From positions 1 to 41,174 of the forward strand of contig JAQMWT010000648.1 of the NCBI GenBank assembly GCA_029834535.1: a stretch of DNA of 41,174 nt. Reading direction: 5' to 3'. The DNA comes from Chrysophaeum taylorii (lineage: Eukaryota > Sar > Pelagophyceae > Pelagomonadales > Pelagomonadaceae). Positions 9,178-17,737 of this stretch are shown here, in pieces (the first letter of the stretch is position 1; each line of letters opens with the position of its first letter). A program made the translations under genes and the position numbers. Under the pieces are notes generated by a model that was not told where the DNA came from, searched no databases, and saw only the letters and a list, made by a program, of their open reading frames with translations.

Positions 9178-10836
9178 TTAGTTACGGCGGGCAGCGCACT
9201 TGACACCTCGGGCGCGATCGTCGTGAATCTCGACCTCGGACTTTGAATCCTTGCGCTTGGAGCCGACGACAGTCGCCAGCACCTCAACGAGGCGGCGGCG
9301 GAAGTTCATGAGGAGGGAGCACTCCTTGACGTGCTGGAAGGTGGTCCTAATATGCTTCGAGATAAACTTCGCGAGGTTCGAGTTTGTGTACTCGACGAAG
9401 ACGTCGTTTGTGTGCTTGGCGATGAAGCCCATGACCCGGAGGATGTCGCGGCGGTCCTTGCCAGTGCCATCGCCGTAGAAGCGATAGAGCGCCGGGCCAA
9501 GGACCGAAAGCAGCCAATGGGGCAAGCGGGCGAGCTTCCACGCCTTACCGTTGACATAATAGACGATGAGGCAGATGAAGATGCCGAGGGACAGGAAAAT
9601 GGGGACGACGTCGCCGTCTATGATCCACGAGCGGAAGGGAGCGATCATGATGGTGAGCTCGTTTTCGTGGAAGTTCCAGAGATACAGGAAGCCCGGCGAG
9701 TGCCTGCAGGCCCACTCCAGCGGCTCTTGATCATTCCGCGGTGCTTGTCTGCGGCACCTCTCAAAGGCCTCGACTGCCAGCGCCAGCACGTCACCGCGCG
9801 TGTCCTCGAAGTCCCAGACGGCGAAGAGAAAGAACGAAATAAACTGGAGCCGCGAGTACTGGCACTTGATAGTCCGCTTGGTCTTGCCACTAAGGCCGCC
9901 CGTGTTCAGTTCCGCAGGCGGGGCCGGGGCCAGGGCCGGGGCTTGGGCAGCTGGATCTGGGGTGGCGGCAGCAGGGGGCTCCTCGGCTGGGACCGGAGTC
10001 TCAGCCACCGGCGCCGAAATGCCAGGAGAGGTCATCGGCTCGTCGTCTTCGTCGTCTTCTTCGATTGCACGGCGCTGCTTGTTTATCACCAGCACGGCCG
10101 CGTACATGAACTCCTCCGTGCTGCAGTCGAGGCGTCGGGATGATGAGCCGAGGGCTTCGTCCGTCGCCGAATCGTCGCTTTCGTCTCGCTGGTCGTCGAC
10201 CACGAAGGGCGTCTGGAGCAGCTCTTCTTCTTCGTCCTCTACTTCGTCCTCATCGGGCGGTGCCTCGAGGCCCAGCTCCTGTTGCATGAGCGGCTCGGCG
10301 GCCGCCTGGTCGTAGACGCCGCTGGTTTCCTCCTCGACCTCCTCCTTGGGCGTGCCGAGGCGGGCCTCCAGCTCGGCAGCGCGCTCGGGCTCGGCCAAGA
10401 TCTTGACGGCGACGTCGATGCGGTAGTTGAGCTGCACGAAGACGGGCGCCCAGATCTGCAAGCAGTCGAGCGGGTCGCACAGCGAGGACTCGAGGAGGTG
10501 CTTCTGGAGATGGAAAACGGCGAGGCAGGCGATGACGTTCTTGCAGCCCTCGTAGTCGAGAACAGTGTACAGGTCATAGAGCAAGGCCGGCTCTGGGTCA
10601 ACGACGACGCGGTCCAGGGAAGGGAGATTGACTGCAACGTGGATCTTCGTAGAGACAGAAATTTCGATGTCACCTTGGCGGAGTCCTTGTCGCAGTGGTA
10701 GAAGTGCTTGTCCTCTGTGCGTCCTGTCTCCTTCGACGCAGGGACAGCACTTGACAGTATCAGGTGACGGGCTTCTTGAGCGTGTACGTAGTGTGTTGGC
10801 GATATAGAGAGGGGGGGGGTGGTGGGGGGGGGTCAT
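9178..10836 (-). CDS. Hypothetical protein, possible C-terminal half of a DUF6589-like protein
   Basis: This is a 552-codon open frame. The first roughly 60 codons lie inside a TA-flanked repeat (10652-10861), so the true start is uncertain. The body has a helical segment (LYDLYTVLDYEGCKNVIACL), an acidic linker with Glu/Asp runs, a Pro/Ala-rich spacer, and a C-terminal part with a hydrophobic, possibly membrane or core, helix (VPIFLSLGIFICLIVYYV). I do not recognise it with confidence. It sits downstream of the DUF6589-like ORF (13199-14299) on the same strand and could be its separated continuation. Confidence 0.45.
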   Translation of the reverse strand: MTPPHHPPPLYIANTLRTRSRSPSPDTVKCCPCVEGDRTHRGQALLPLRQGLRQGDIEISVSTKIHVAVNLPSLDRVVVDPEPALLYDLYTVLDYEGCKNVIACLAVFHLQKHLLESSLCDPLDCLQIWAPVFVQLNYRIDVAVKILAEPERAAELEARLGTPKEEVEEETSGVYDQAAAEPLMQQELGLEAPPDEDEVEDEEEELLQTPFVVDDQRDESDDSATDEALGSSSRRLDCSTEEFMYAAVLVINKQRRAIEEDDEDDEPMTSPGISAPVAETPVPAEEPPAAATPDPAAQAPALAPAPPAELNTGGLSGKTKRTIKCQYSRLQFISFFLFAVWDFEDTRGDVLALAVEAFERCRRQAPRNDQEPLEWACRHSPGFLYLWNFHENELTIMIAPFRSWIIDGDVVPIFLSLGIFICLIVYYVNGKAWKLARLPHWLLSVLGPALYRFYGDGTGKDRRDILRVMGFIAKHTNDVFVEYTNSNLAKFISKHIRTTFQHVKECSLLMNFRRRLVEVLATVVGSKRKDSKSEVEIHDDRARGVKCAARRN

Positions 10837-10861
10837 AGCGGAAAATGAAATTTTCGTTCTC
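10652..10861. mobile_element. TA-flanked MITE-like repeat, copy 2
   Basis: This 210-bp element is flanked by TA at 10650-10651 and 10862-10863. It has imperfect inverted ends: GAGACAGAAATTTCG on the left and, on the other strand from the right, GAGAACGAAAATTTC. A near-identical copy lies at 12985-13199, also with TA on both sides. TA duplications and short inverted ends fit a Tc1/mariner-type MITE. Confidence 0.6.
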
Positions 10862-11032
10862 TACGCCCTCACAGAGCGAACTCGGGCGAGTGGAGCTCTG
10901 GACCAAGAAAGGTCGACGAAGGAAAAGAGCGGACGGCGGGGAAGTAGCCGAAGAGGTTGTGGTCGTGAGAAGTGGGTTTGGTGGCGGGCGACGGAGGCGT
11001 CCAGAGAGGCTGGATGAGGCCGAAAGGCTGGT

Positions 11033-12505
11033 TCATGGGGGGTGGATGATGCGGGTGGTGAGGTGTTGGAGGGTGGATTCGGCTAGAAGAAGGCATGGAG
11101 GGGTGTAGGTGGTAAGGGGGCCGGGTCCGTTGTGTGGAAAAAGGGAATTTTTGAGTGGGGAGTCGGCGTATAATGGAGGTGGGTCACATGGTGGATGCGA
11201 AGGAATGCGGTCGGGAGGGGCCTTGGGGAAAGAAGTGTCGTGTGCGGGAGGAATGAGATGGTGTGAGGAGTCCGGCGTTCCGCGTCCGGGGCCGGAAAAG
11301 TCGAAGAGGGGTGGGTCGTGAGAGAGGTTGAGCGGGTTGACGCCCTCAGAAGAGGAACGTGGGTCTGAAGGGAGAGTCGGAGCGACAGTGGGTGTTGGAG
11401 CGAAAGGGGTCGGCGGTGAAGGAACAACTTGCGGCTGTGGTGCCGGTGGGGATATGGTGTCGGTGCATGGGGGTGTACCAGGGTCGCAACCGTATATGGA
11501 GTAAGTGTGGGGGGTGATACGAGGAGCATCCGGGTGGATAGGCGGCGGAAGGGAGTTGAGGATTTGCCGAAGAACAGCGTCTTGGGCTCGTTGGGTGTCG
11601 TGGAGGATCGCGAAGGAGGTTTATTGGGCGGAAAGGTGAGCTTCTGCTTGGGCGAGATCGGATTTGGTTTCGTCGTGAGCACGGGCTTCGGCGTCAAGGC
11701 GGGCGTGGGCGCGGGCGAGTGCGGTTTGAGTTGCGATCAAGGCGTCGTAGAGAACTTCGGGGTTCATAGAGGAGGGAGGAAGGGTGGTGTTGTCGGAGAA
11801 GTTGCCAGGGCCGTCACAACCATAGGTGGCGTAGTTGCGCGGGTGGAGGCGTTGGTCTTCGGAGAGGAGTGTGCCGTGTACCGGGGTAATAATGGCAGTG
11901 GTGTCGGAGATGGGGACTTGAGTGTGGAGTGGTGGTGGTGTGTTCGACATCGGTGGCGAGGAAAGCGAACAGGGTGACGGGGATGGGGTGGTGCCTGGAG
12001 AGGCAGAGGAAGGTGGGGTACTGGGTGGCGTGACGACCGGGATGGTCGGTGGGACGATCGGGACGGTCGGTGTGGTGACCGGGGTGGTCGTGGCTTTGGG
12101 TGGTGTGACCGGAGTGGTCAGGGGTGTTGATGGTGCAGAAGCGGCGGCTATAGTTGGAGGAGCTAGCGGGACGGTCGGAGGGGAGGTTCTGCTGTAAATG
12201 GCGGCGTACTGTTTGTCCTCCTGCTGGTATAGCTGCTGAAGCATGGCTCGGTTGGCGGCTGCGGCAGCTTCGAACTGCAGTGGGGTTTGTAGCTGCTTGT
12301 ATAGCTGCTTAGACAGATCGAGGTGGGCTTCTACGAGGGCACGGTGGGCGGCGTAGTTCGCGGCGATTGCGTCGAGTTGATCGTCGTCGAGATCTGCTTC
12401 GTCGTCGTCGTCGAGATCGGCGTCGTCGGCGGCATGGTCGGCGGCGAAATCGTCTTCTAGTGGTGCGATCGCTTGGTGCGGGTCTTGGTCTTGCGTGCGC
12501 GACAT
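11033..12505 (-). CDS. Hypothetical proline-rich coiled-coil protein (one in-frame TAA)
   Basis: Starting at an ATG (12505), the frame runs 294 codons to a TAA at 11621-11623. It then continues without interruption for about 195 more codons to a TGA at 11033-11035. The two halves share an internal motif (YATYGCDGPGNF and YSIYGCDPGTPPC), which argues that both are one protein. The order is an acidic N-terminus with Asp repeats, a Gln/Ala-rich helical region, a Thr/Pro-rich linker, a coiled coil, then a long proline-rich tail. The family is unknown; a gag-like role is possible but unproven. Confidence 0.5.
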
Positions 12506-12816
12506 CTTGTGCGGCGAGTCGCGGGACGTGGTTGCGTGGTTGGGGTCTGTGGGTCTTGACTTGTGAACGTGCTAGGGGTGGGGTCCGGGGTGGTGGGTGA
12601 AGGTGTACTCGCTGGAGCGGGTGCAGGAGGGGCTCCGCCGGTAAAAGCGGCGAGCTCGTTCTGCAGCTGCCGAAGTTCGTCGGCGTGGATGGCGTGATCT
12701 TGCTTCAGTTGATCAATAGGCCGAGCGTGATCTTGCTCCAGGTCATCGATATCACGGGTGTGATCTTGCTTCAGTTGATCGAGTTCTCGTCGCATATCTT
12801 GGTTGCCGCGAGACAT
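12457..12816 (-). CDS. Short coiled-coil ORF upstream of the proline-rich protein
   Basis: This ATG-started ORF of 119 codons has a regular repeat of a QLKQDHxxDxDxLEQDH type (12700-12810), then a proline-rich tail. The sequence around its start (AAGATGTC, CGCGGC context) resembles that around the start at 12505, suggesting a local duplication of the 5' end or an upstream exon. It overlaps the next ORF in another frame, so only one may be used. Confidence 0.35.
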   Translation of the reverse strand: MSRGNQDMRRELDQLKQDHTRDIDDLEQDHARPIDQLKQDHAIHADELRQLQNELAAFTGGAPPAPAPASTPSPTTPDPTPSTFTSQDPQTPTTQPRPATRRTRCRARKTKTRTKRSHH

Positions 12817-12984
12817 CTTGGGCGATGATGATGACGTGGTTGGGATCTTGGCGTGACTTGAGTTGGGGGGGTGGCGTCGAAGTGAACTTCGATAGCATGT
12901 CGAGGTTGGGACGTCGAACTAGCGATGGTCTCCGAGTAACGCGAGATTAAAGGACTCCGCTACTGTGAGAAGGGCCCAAACCTA
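12817..12984. other. Spacer with no supported feature
   Basis: This short stretch between the coiled-coil ORF and the second TA-flanked repeat shows no gene or repeat I can support. It may be the leader of the ORF at 12816. Confidence 0.3.
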
Positions 12985-13199
12985 GAGACAGAAAATTTGA
13001 TGTCATCTTGGCGGAGTCCTTGTCGCAGTGGAAGAAGTGCTTGTCCTCTGTGCGTCCCGTCTCCTTCGACGCAGGGACAGCACTTGACAGTATCAGGTGA
13101 CGGGCTTCTTGAGCGTGTACGTCGTGTGTTAGCGATATGGAGAGGGGGGGGAGGGTGTGGTGGTGGGGGGGTCATGGCGAAAATGAAATTTTCGTTCTC
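12985..13199. mobile_element. TA-flanked MITE-like repeat, copy 1
   Basis: This 215-bp element is flanked by TA at 12983-12984 and 13200-13201. It is nearly identical to copy 2 (10652-10861) and in the same orientation. It sits at the 3' end of the DUF6589-like ORF, whose stop codon overlaps the TA. Confidence 0.6.
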
Positions 13200-14299
13200 T
13201 ACTTCGCTATGGCAACCATGATGATGCTCCTGAGATCTTTCAGCGAGCTGGACATGGCCTCGAGCGATGGCAGCACTATCCGGTCGCGGAGCCGGGCCGG
13301 GCCCTCCGTTGGGTCGCGCTTCGAGAAGGTCTGGCGGCCGAAGATGTCGATGCCGCTCGTGTCGAGGTGCATGGTTGGGCCGCGCGGAAGGATCGAGGTA
13401 TTGTACTTGGTGAAGAAAGCCTTGATGCGTGTCGTGAAGTTGGGCGCGTTGACGGGCTCCATCGCCAGCAGCCGATTCGGGTCGCTCGACAGCTGGCACT
13501 CGCAGCCGGGATCGGTGGGGATCGGCCAGGCGCGCATGGTGATGCTGTAAATCGAGCGAGTGAACGGCGATCCGTCAGGGTGGCGCTCGAACTGGAGGAA
13601 CGCCTTGTTATCAAAGATGACCATGATGCCGGCAGCGCTGCCGGCGCAAGCGCCGAGAAAGTTGAGCCATTGTTGTTCGATGCGCCCGGCGATGGCTTTC
13701 TTCCACCGGCGTACCGTCTGGTAGCTCGAGATGATACCGCATGCGGAGAAGAACCCCTGGGCTGTCTGGCTTAGGTGGCCGGAGAAGATGGCCATATTGC
13801 TTATGAGGAAGCCAAAATGTGTGACAAGGCGGCCGCCGCGGTTGATCGTGACGTTTATGGCGAAAAGTGTCATGATGCGGAGGTCGAGCTTCGTCCGAAT
13901 CTGGGCGAGGGCCGACTGGAAGGAAGAGAAAGGAACCTCGGGGTACCTATACTCCCCCGCTAAAGCGCCCTTGTCGAGCGTCTTGTATTCGAGGCGGATG
14001 CTCTCGCCCCCCCGGCGGATCGCGGACTCTATTCGCTTGACGACTTTGCCCCGCGCCTTCGAGGTGACAGAGGCCGAGTGCACAGCGAGGACTGTCGCGA
14101 CGTCCTCGTCGAGTCCGCGGGCTATGTTCATGGCTTCGCTCAGGTCGAAGTCGCGGGGCATGCCGAGGTTGTCGACATAGTTTTCCACGGCTGTCTTGGC
14201 AGCGCAGGAGAGGCTGGTCGTGATCGCCTTCAGCCCCAATATTACCTGGGAAACCACGATCTCTCGAGGAGCCTCCTTCCTGGCCTCTAGCTGCGCCAC
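13199..14299 (-). CDS. DUF6589-like protein (tentative)
   Basis: This 366-codon frame shows the layout of the DUF6589 family, known mainly from fungal genomes and often repeated there. It has a helical N-part, a segment ACGIISSYQTVRRWKKAI, then IMVIFDNKAF, where the Asp-Asn core is typical, and then a conserved beta-rich stretch. The N-terminal coiled coil lies in the upstream ORF (14307-15068) one frame over. Correcting a single base near 14310 joins the two through a continuous coiled coil. It ends at a TAG where a TA-flanked repeat inserted. The family match is from memory of its pattern only. Confidence 0.45.
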   Translation of the reverse strand: MAQLEARKEAPREIVVSQVILGLKAITTSLSCAAKTAVENYVDNLGMPRDFDLSEAMNIARGLDEDVATVLAVHSASVTSKARGKVVKRIESAIRRGGESIRLEYKTLDKGALAGEYRYPEVPFSSFQSALAQIRTKLDLRIMTLFAINVTINRGGRLVTHFGFLISNMAIFSGHLSQTAQGFFSACGIISSYQTVRRWKKAIAGRIEQQWLNFLGACAGSAAGIMVIFDNKAFLQFERHPDGSPFTRSIYSITMRAWPIPTDPGCECQLSSDPNRLLAMEPVNAPNFTTRIKAFFTKYNTSILPRGPTMHLDTSGIDIFGRQTFSKRDPTEGPARLRDRIVLPSLEAMSSSLKDLRSIIMVAIAK

Positions 14300-14306
14300 C
14301 TCCTGC

Positions 14307-15068
14307 TCAAGCTCCCTTTCTGCGAAACAGCCTTAGTGACTCAATGCGCGCGAAGTCTCGGGTAGCGAGGTAGTCGCCGTAGTGGGCAACAGCAGTGTCG
14401 ATGACCGCGTTGAGATGACGCAGCTTCTCGTCGATCTGGGCTCGTTGCGCGGCGATCTGGGCTTGCTGCGCAGCGATCTGGGCTTGCTTCTTGTCGATCT
14501 GCGCTTGCTTCTCGTCGAACTGGGCTCGTTGCGTGGCGATATGGGCTCGTTGCGCGGCCATCTGGGCTCGCTGCTTGTTGATGATAGCGGCGTTGATGAC
14601 GACAAACACGCGCTGCTTGTCGATGGTGGCGTCGCGTTCCTCGAAGGCGGCGATGATGAACCGCGCGTTGTAGAGCTCATTGCGGAAGTCGACAGTGGTT
14701 GCCTCGACATCAGAGAGCGCCGTTTGAGTCTCGGAGAGCTCATTTTTGACACGTTCTAGATCCGCGGTCAGGCACTCGTTAGCGTCCTTCAGGAGCTGGT
14801 TGTCCCTGACCAGGCGCGATATGTCGCCGGTAGGGATCTTGCCCATCTTGAGGACGGCGTTGGGGTCACGAGCAGGCGCCGGCGCCGGTGCATCCTTCTG
14901 CGGTCCCTTGGCCGGCGTCGGGTGCGCGCGCCGTTTCTCTCCTGGCATTGCCGTTGGCGGAGGATCTTCCTGTATCGGCGCCGGAGAGCCGGTCCGGAGA
15001 GCCGGTGCTTGTAGAGGCTGACGTCGGGAGTCCGGAGCGTCTGGTTCTCCGGTCGCCGCCGAGATCAC
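14307..15068 (-). CDS. Coiled-coil N-terminal part of the DUF6589-like gene
   Basis: This has a Pro/Ala-rich, basic N-terminus followed by a long coiled coil. The coil includes near-perfect repeats of the type AQIAAQRAQIDEK and QIDKKQAQI (about 14400-14600). The end (LRLFRRKGA, then TGA) is one frame off from the next ORF, whose first residues continue the coil, so an indel split one gene. The role is unknown; the coil suggests oligomerisation. Confidence 0.45.
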   Translation of the reverse strand: MISAATGEPDAPDSRRQPLQAPALRTGSPAPIQEDPPPTAMPGEKRRAHPTPAKGPQKDAPAPAPARDPNAVLKMGKIPTGDISRLVRDNQLLKDANECLTADLERVKNELSETQTALSDVEATTVDFRNELYNARFIIAAFEERDATIDKQRVFVVINAAIINKQRAQMAAQRAHIATQRAQFDEKQAQIDKKQAQIAAQQAQIAAQRAQIDEKLRHLNAVIDTAVAHYGDYLATRDFARIESLRLFRRKGA

Positions 15069-15109
15069 CCCCCAGGGCGGCGGGTTGGAATAGTCCCAGA
15101 GGTGGCTAT

Positions 15110-16188
15110 CCTTACTACTAATCGACAGATGTTTGTCTGTCTGTCTGTTTGTTTGCTTGTTTGTTTGTTTGTCTGTAAATGTCGACTGCTAAGAGGGGGG
15201 TGTTTGTTTGTTTGTCCCTCGATTTAGGGTAAGGATCATGTAGGCCCGCGAGCCAGCCATTGATCCTCGAAGCCGTCTACGGCGACCTCGCAGACTATTT
15301 CCACGACCCGCGGCGGCTCTTTCAGCGCACCATTCTCACGCCCCGTCGAAACGATGTTGTCGATGCTGACAACGCGCGCATGACCGCGGCCTTTTTTTCC
15401 CAGAGACGAGGCGTCGGAGTTCTTTTCGGCTGACTAGGTTGGGTCGGAAGACGACGCCTCGCTCTTTACAGTCGAGCTTTCGACTCCCTGACAACCAACG
15501 GCATGCTGACTTTGATCGCGAGCTTAAAGTCTTCGCAACCTCGACCCGTCGCACGGCCACTGCAACGGTACCAGATACATGATCGATCGTGTCGTGTCAC
15601 CGAGGCTCCTCCAACCTGTATCCCTTAAGGCCCGCCGACGCCAAACGATCAACAAGAGCCAGGGCCAGACGCCCCGCGAGGTCGGCGTCCTCTTGCCCAA
15701 GCCCGTCTTCTGTCACGTCCAGCTCTACGTGGCTCTCTGTCGATCGGCAACCCCGAGGATATGCTCGTCTGAGTCGACGACTCCACCCTACCCCACACGT
15801 GCTGCGCAATACCGATAAGCCCCCTCCCGGCGTCTACACGCGCACTGTAAGTGAACTTACTGGGACCAGGTGAACTTACTGGGGTTCGAGATTGGGACTA
15901 GGTGAACTGAGTGACCAGGTGAACTTACTGGGACCAGCTGAACTTACTGGGGTTTTTAGAGTAAACTCAAGGGTTGGCGGCGCGTGCGGATCAAAGCAGC
16001 TTGGATTGGCGGGGGTGAGAGCGACGAGCTCAAAGGAGTGGGCGTGAGCACGAGTGGGTTTACGCCGAACTTACTGGGGTTAGAGATTTGGACTAGGTGA
16101 ACTTACTGACCAGCTGAGCTTACTGGGACAAGGTGAACTTACTGGGGTTAGAAATTGGGACTAGGTGAACTTGCTGGCCTGCACTTGT
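15110..16188 (+). mobile_element. Helitron-type non-autonomous element, copy 1
   Basis: This about 1.08-kb repeat starts CCTTACTACTAATCGACAG and ends GGCCTGCACTTGT, ends shared with copies 2 and 3. A TGTY-type microsatellite follows the start. The middle encodes a broken C-terminal part of a Helitron PIF1-like helicase: ILTPRRNDVVDADN, the SEDDASL block, NLDP...CNGTR and INKSQGQT...LYVAL. Frameshifts and a TAG (15436-15438) are shared with the other copies. The 3' third consists of GAACTTACTGGG repeats. No Rep domain is present. Confidence 0.7.
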
Positions 16189-16189
16189 A

Positions 16190-16300
16190 GCGGTATAAAA
16201 GTGTGTATGGGCGGCTTCTGCGGATTAGCCTATTTGGACCATACACTTCTCGCTACATAAAGCTGTAGTAACCGCCACAGTGGCAGCCGCGCTGGTGGTC
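16190..16300. repeat. 111-bp direct repeat, copy a
   Basis: Positions 16190-16300 and 16591-16701 are near-identical direct repeats. Copy a is directly followed by a partial second duplication of its TCGCTACATAAAGCTGTAG part near 16300-16330. The end of Helitron copy 1 abuts this repeat. Confidence 0.75.
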
Positions 16301-16548
16301 TCGCTACATAAAGCTGTAGTAACCGCCGCAGGCGCCCCCTTTTAAAGAAAGGACGCCGACCCCGGCGGCATTCTCAGATTCGATCGCTCACCACAGGTGC
16401 TACCATGGCGCCGCCTCGGCGTAAATTTGGAGGCTATTTCGTCCCGGCCAGAAACGTATTCCTCGCGGACGTGTTCGTCAATTCTTGACGGTCTGGACAC
16501 TGGGAACAGTAAGAAAATCGAGACATATAAGTCAGTGGTAGATTTGAA
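16301..16548. other. Spacer with a 27-codon ORF in strong start context
   Basis: A TTTTAAAG box near 16338 precedes CTACCATGGCG at about 16402, which opens a 27-codon frame ending in TGA. This could be a first exon or nothing. No domain can be recognised. The rest shows no feature. Confidence 0.2.
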
Positions 16549-17055
16549 TCAGGGACCCTGAGTTCGGTCGCGAATCCTCCGCCATCTACAGCGGTACAAA
16601 AGTGTGTATGGGCGGCTTCTCCGGATTAGCCTATTTGGACCGTACACTTCTCGATACATAAAGCTGTAGTAACCGCCACAGTGGCAGCCGCGCTGGTGGT
16701 CCTTGGCATCGGCGTCGGCTGGCAATGTGCACGCGCAGCCGCCGCGTCTAGGAGGCCGACCCTGGAACTTGGCAGGGTTGCTGTTGTAGCCCCAGTACCT
16801 GATTCCATCACGGGCTTGGTAGTTGTGCCGCTTGATGGTGTCACTGGGTGCATTACTAAAAGCCTGGTTGAGCTCAATGCGAGAGACGGATTCTGGCAGG
16901 TGCTCGGAGACAAGGGGCGCGAAGTCCCAATCAGCGACCCAGCGTCCCCCAGTGCAGACTTGCGACGCGGCCTCGCGGATACGGTCATTACAGCTCTTCG
17001 CAGCCATGCTGACAGGCCGTGTGGCGACGCGTCCCGTGGGTCGTCCGCCTTCCAC
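16549..17055 (-). CDS. Cys-rich hypothetical protein fragment
   Basis: This 168-codon ORF ends in TGA. It contains a Cys cluster (CACTLPADADAKDHQRGCHC) followed by a Tyr-rich segment that is duplicated, without its frame, in the 111-bp repeat at 16190-16300. No family was recognised. It may be a host gene piece caught between transposons. Confidence 0.35.
   Translation of the reverse strand: MEGGRPTGRVATRPVSMAAKSCNDRIREAASQVCTGGRWVADWDFAPLVSEHLPESVSRIELNQAFSNAPSDTIKRHNYQARDGIRYWGYNSNPAKFQGRPPRRGGCACTLPADADAKDHQRGCHCGGYYSFMYREVYGPNRLIRRSRPYTLLYRCRWRRIRDRTQGP
16591..16701. repeat. 111-bp direct repeat, copy b
   Basis: This is the second copy of the repeat at 16190-16300. It lies inside the Cys-rich ORF and is probably the source copy, because the ORF frame is intact here. 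Confidence 0.75.
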
Positions 17056-17318
17056 TCCCCACCGTGGTAAAACGACTAAACCGTCGGATGAGGTATCCTA
17101 ACGCCGATAGAGACGAAGTGCACCCCAGTGGAGCACCACTGCAGCGCGCTCCTGCACCCCGCGAAGCTGGTGTTCGGCGTCGAACATTTGCTTTAGCGTT
17201 TTACGGCCGTTTCATGGCCGTTTTGTGGGGCTACATTCCGTTTCAACGACTTTATTTCTCGATTATCTGAAAACTTAGTAGTAATTATTGAATTTGGGCC
17301 GGCGCGGCAGGGCCTTTG
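17056..17318. other. Spacer, nothing supported
   Basis: These 263 bases lie between the Cys-rich ORF and the Copia LTR. I see no gene, repeat or regulatory site that I can support. Confidence 0.4.
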
Positions 17319-17421
17319 TGTTGGTAGATTGGTTCCGGTACCTCGGACAGCGTGCCCGGTACCATGTACCGGAACATGACAGTACTTACCCCTAACCTGC
17401 TCAATCATCATTCCATCAACA
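17319..17421 (+). repeat. Copia-type 5' LTR of element B
   Basis: This candidate 103-bp LTR starts TGTTGG and ends CAACA, the usual Copia ends. It is directly followed by a primer site. It is short, like the 96-bp LTRs of the Copia element further right. There is no partner copy in the window, so the call rests on ends and primer site. Confidence 0.5.
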
Positions 17422-17437
17422 TGGTAGCAGGTGTTCG
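17422..17437 (+). promoter_or_regulatory. Primer-binding site of the Copia part of B
   Basis: The sequence TGGTAGCAGGTGTTCG starts directly after the LTR. The Copia element at 33551-37868 has TGGCAGCAGTGTTCG at the same place, which supports both sites. Confidence 0.5.
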
Positions 17438-17737
17438 TTCAGCATCGAACGAGTGCTGAGTGTTCGTGAGAGCTACGGGCATCGGATCGTTTTTCCGTCC
17501 TTCACGAACGTACTGTACGTGACTGCTTACGTGTCGGTTCGCAATTTTGTTTACGTGTCGCGACGATCTCATTGTCGCATTCTGACGTTGAATCAACGTT
17601 GAAGTGTCATTGATTCAGCTTCATCATCGTGGTCACCGCTTTTCGAGCCTGGCCTTCATCCACGTTGTGTATCTACGTGACACAGATCATACGTCTTCGA
17701 AATACACTCTGTGTATTACTCTTTTGTCGGATTAGAC

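Noticed and set aside
9331..10701. Overlapping plus- and minus-strand ORFs in the GC-rich block
   Set aside because: They are low-complexity shadows of the 552-codon frame; high GC reduces stops in all frames.
15130..15180. CRISPR-like array in the TGTY tract
   Set aside because: It is a simple microsatellite without spacers, present at the same place in each Helitron copy.
15849..16188. CRISPR or origin iterons in the GAACTTACTGGG block
   Set aside because: The repeats are degenerate, directly abutting, and part of the 3' end of a transposon family found four times here.
16402..16485. Small host gene with TATA-like box and strong start context
   Set aside because: Only 27 codons, no recognisable domain and no visible continuation; kept only as a remark.
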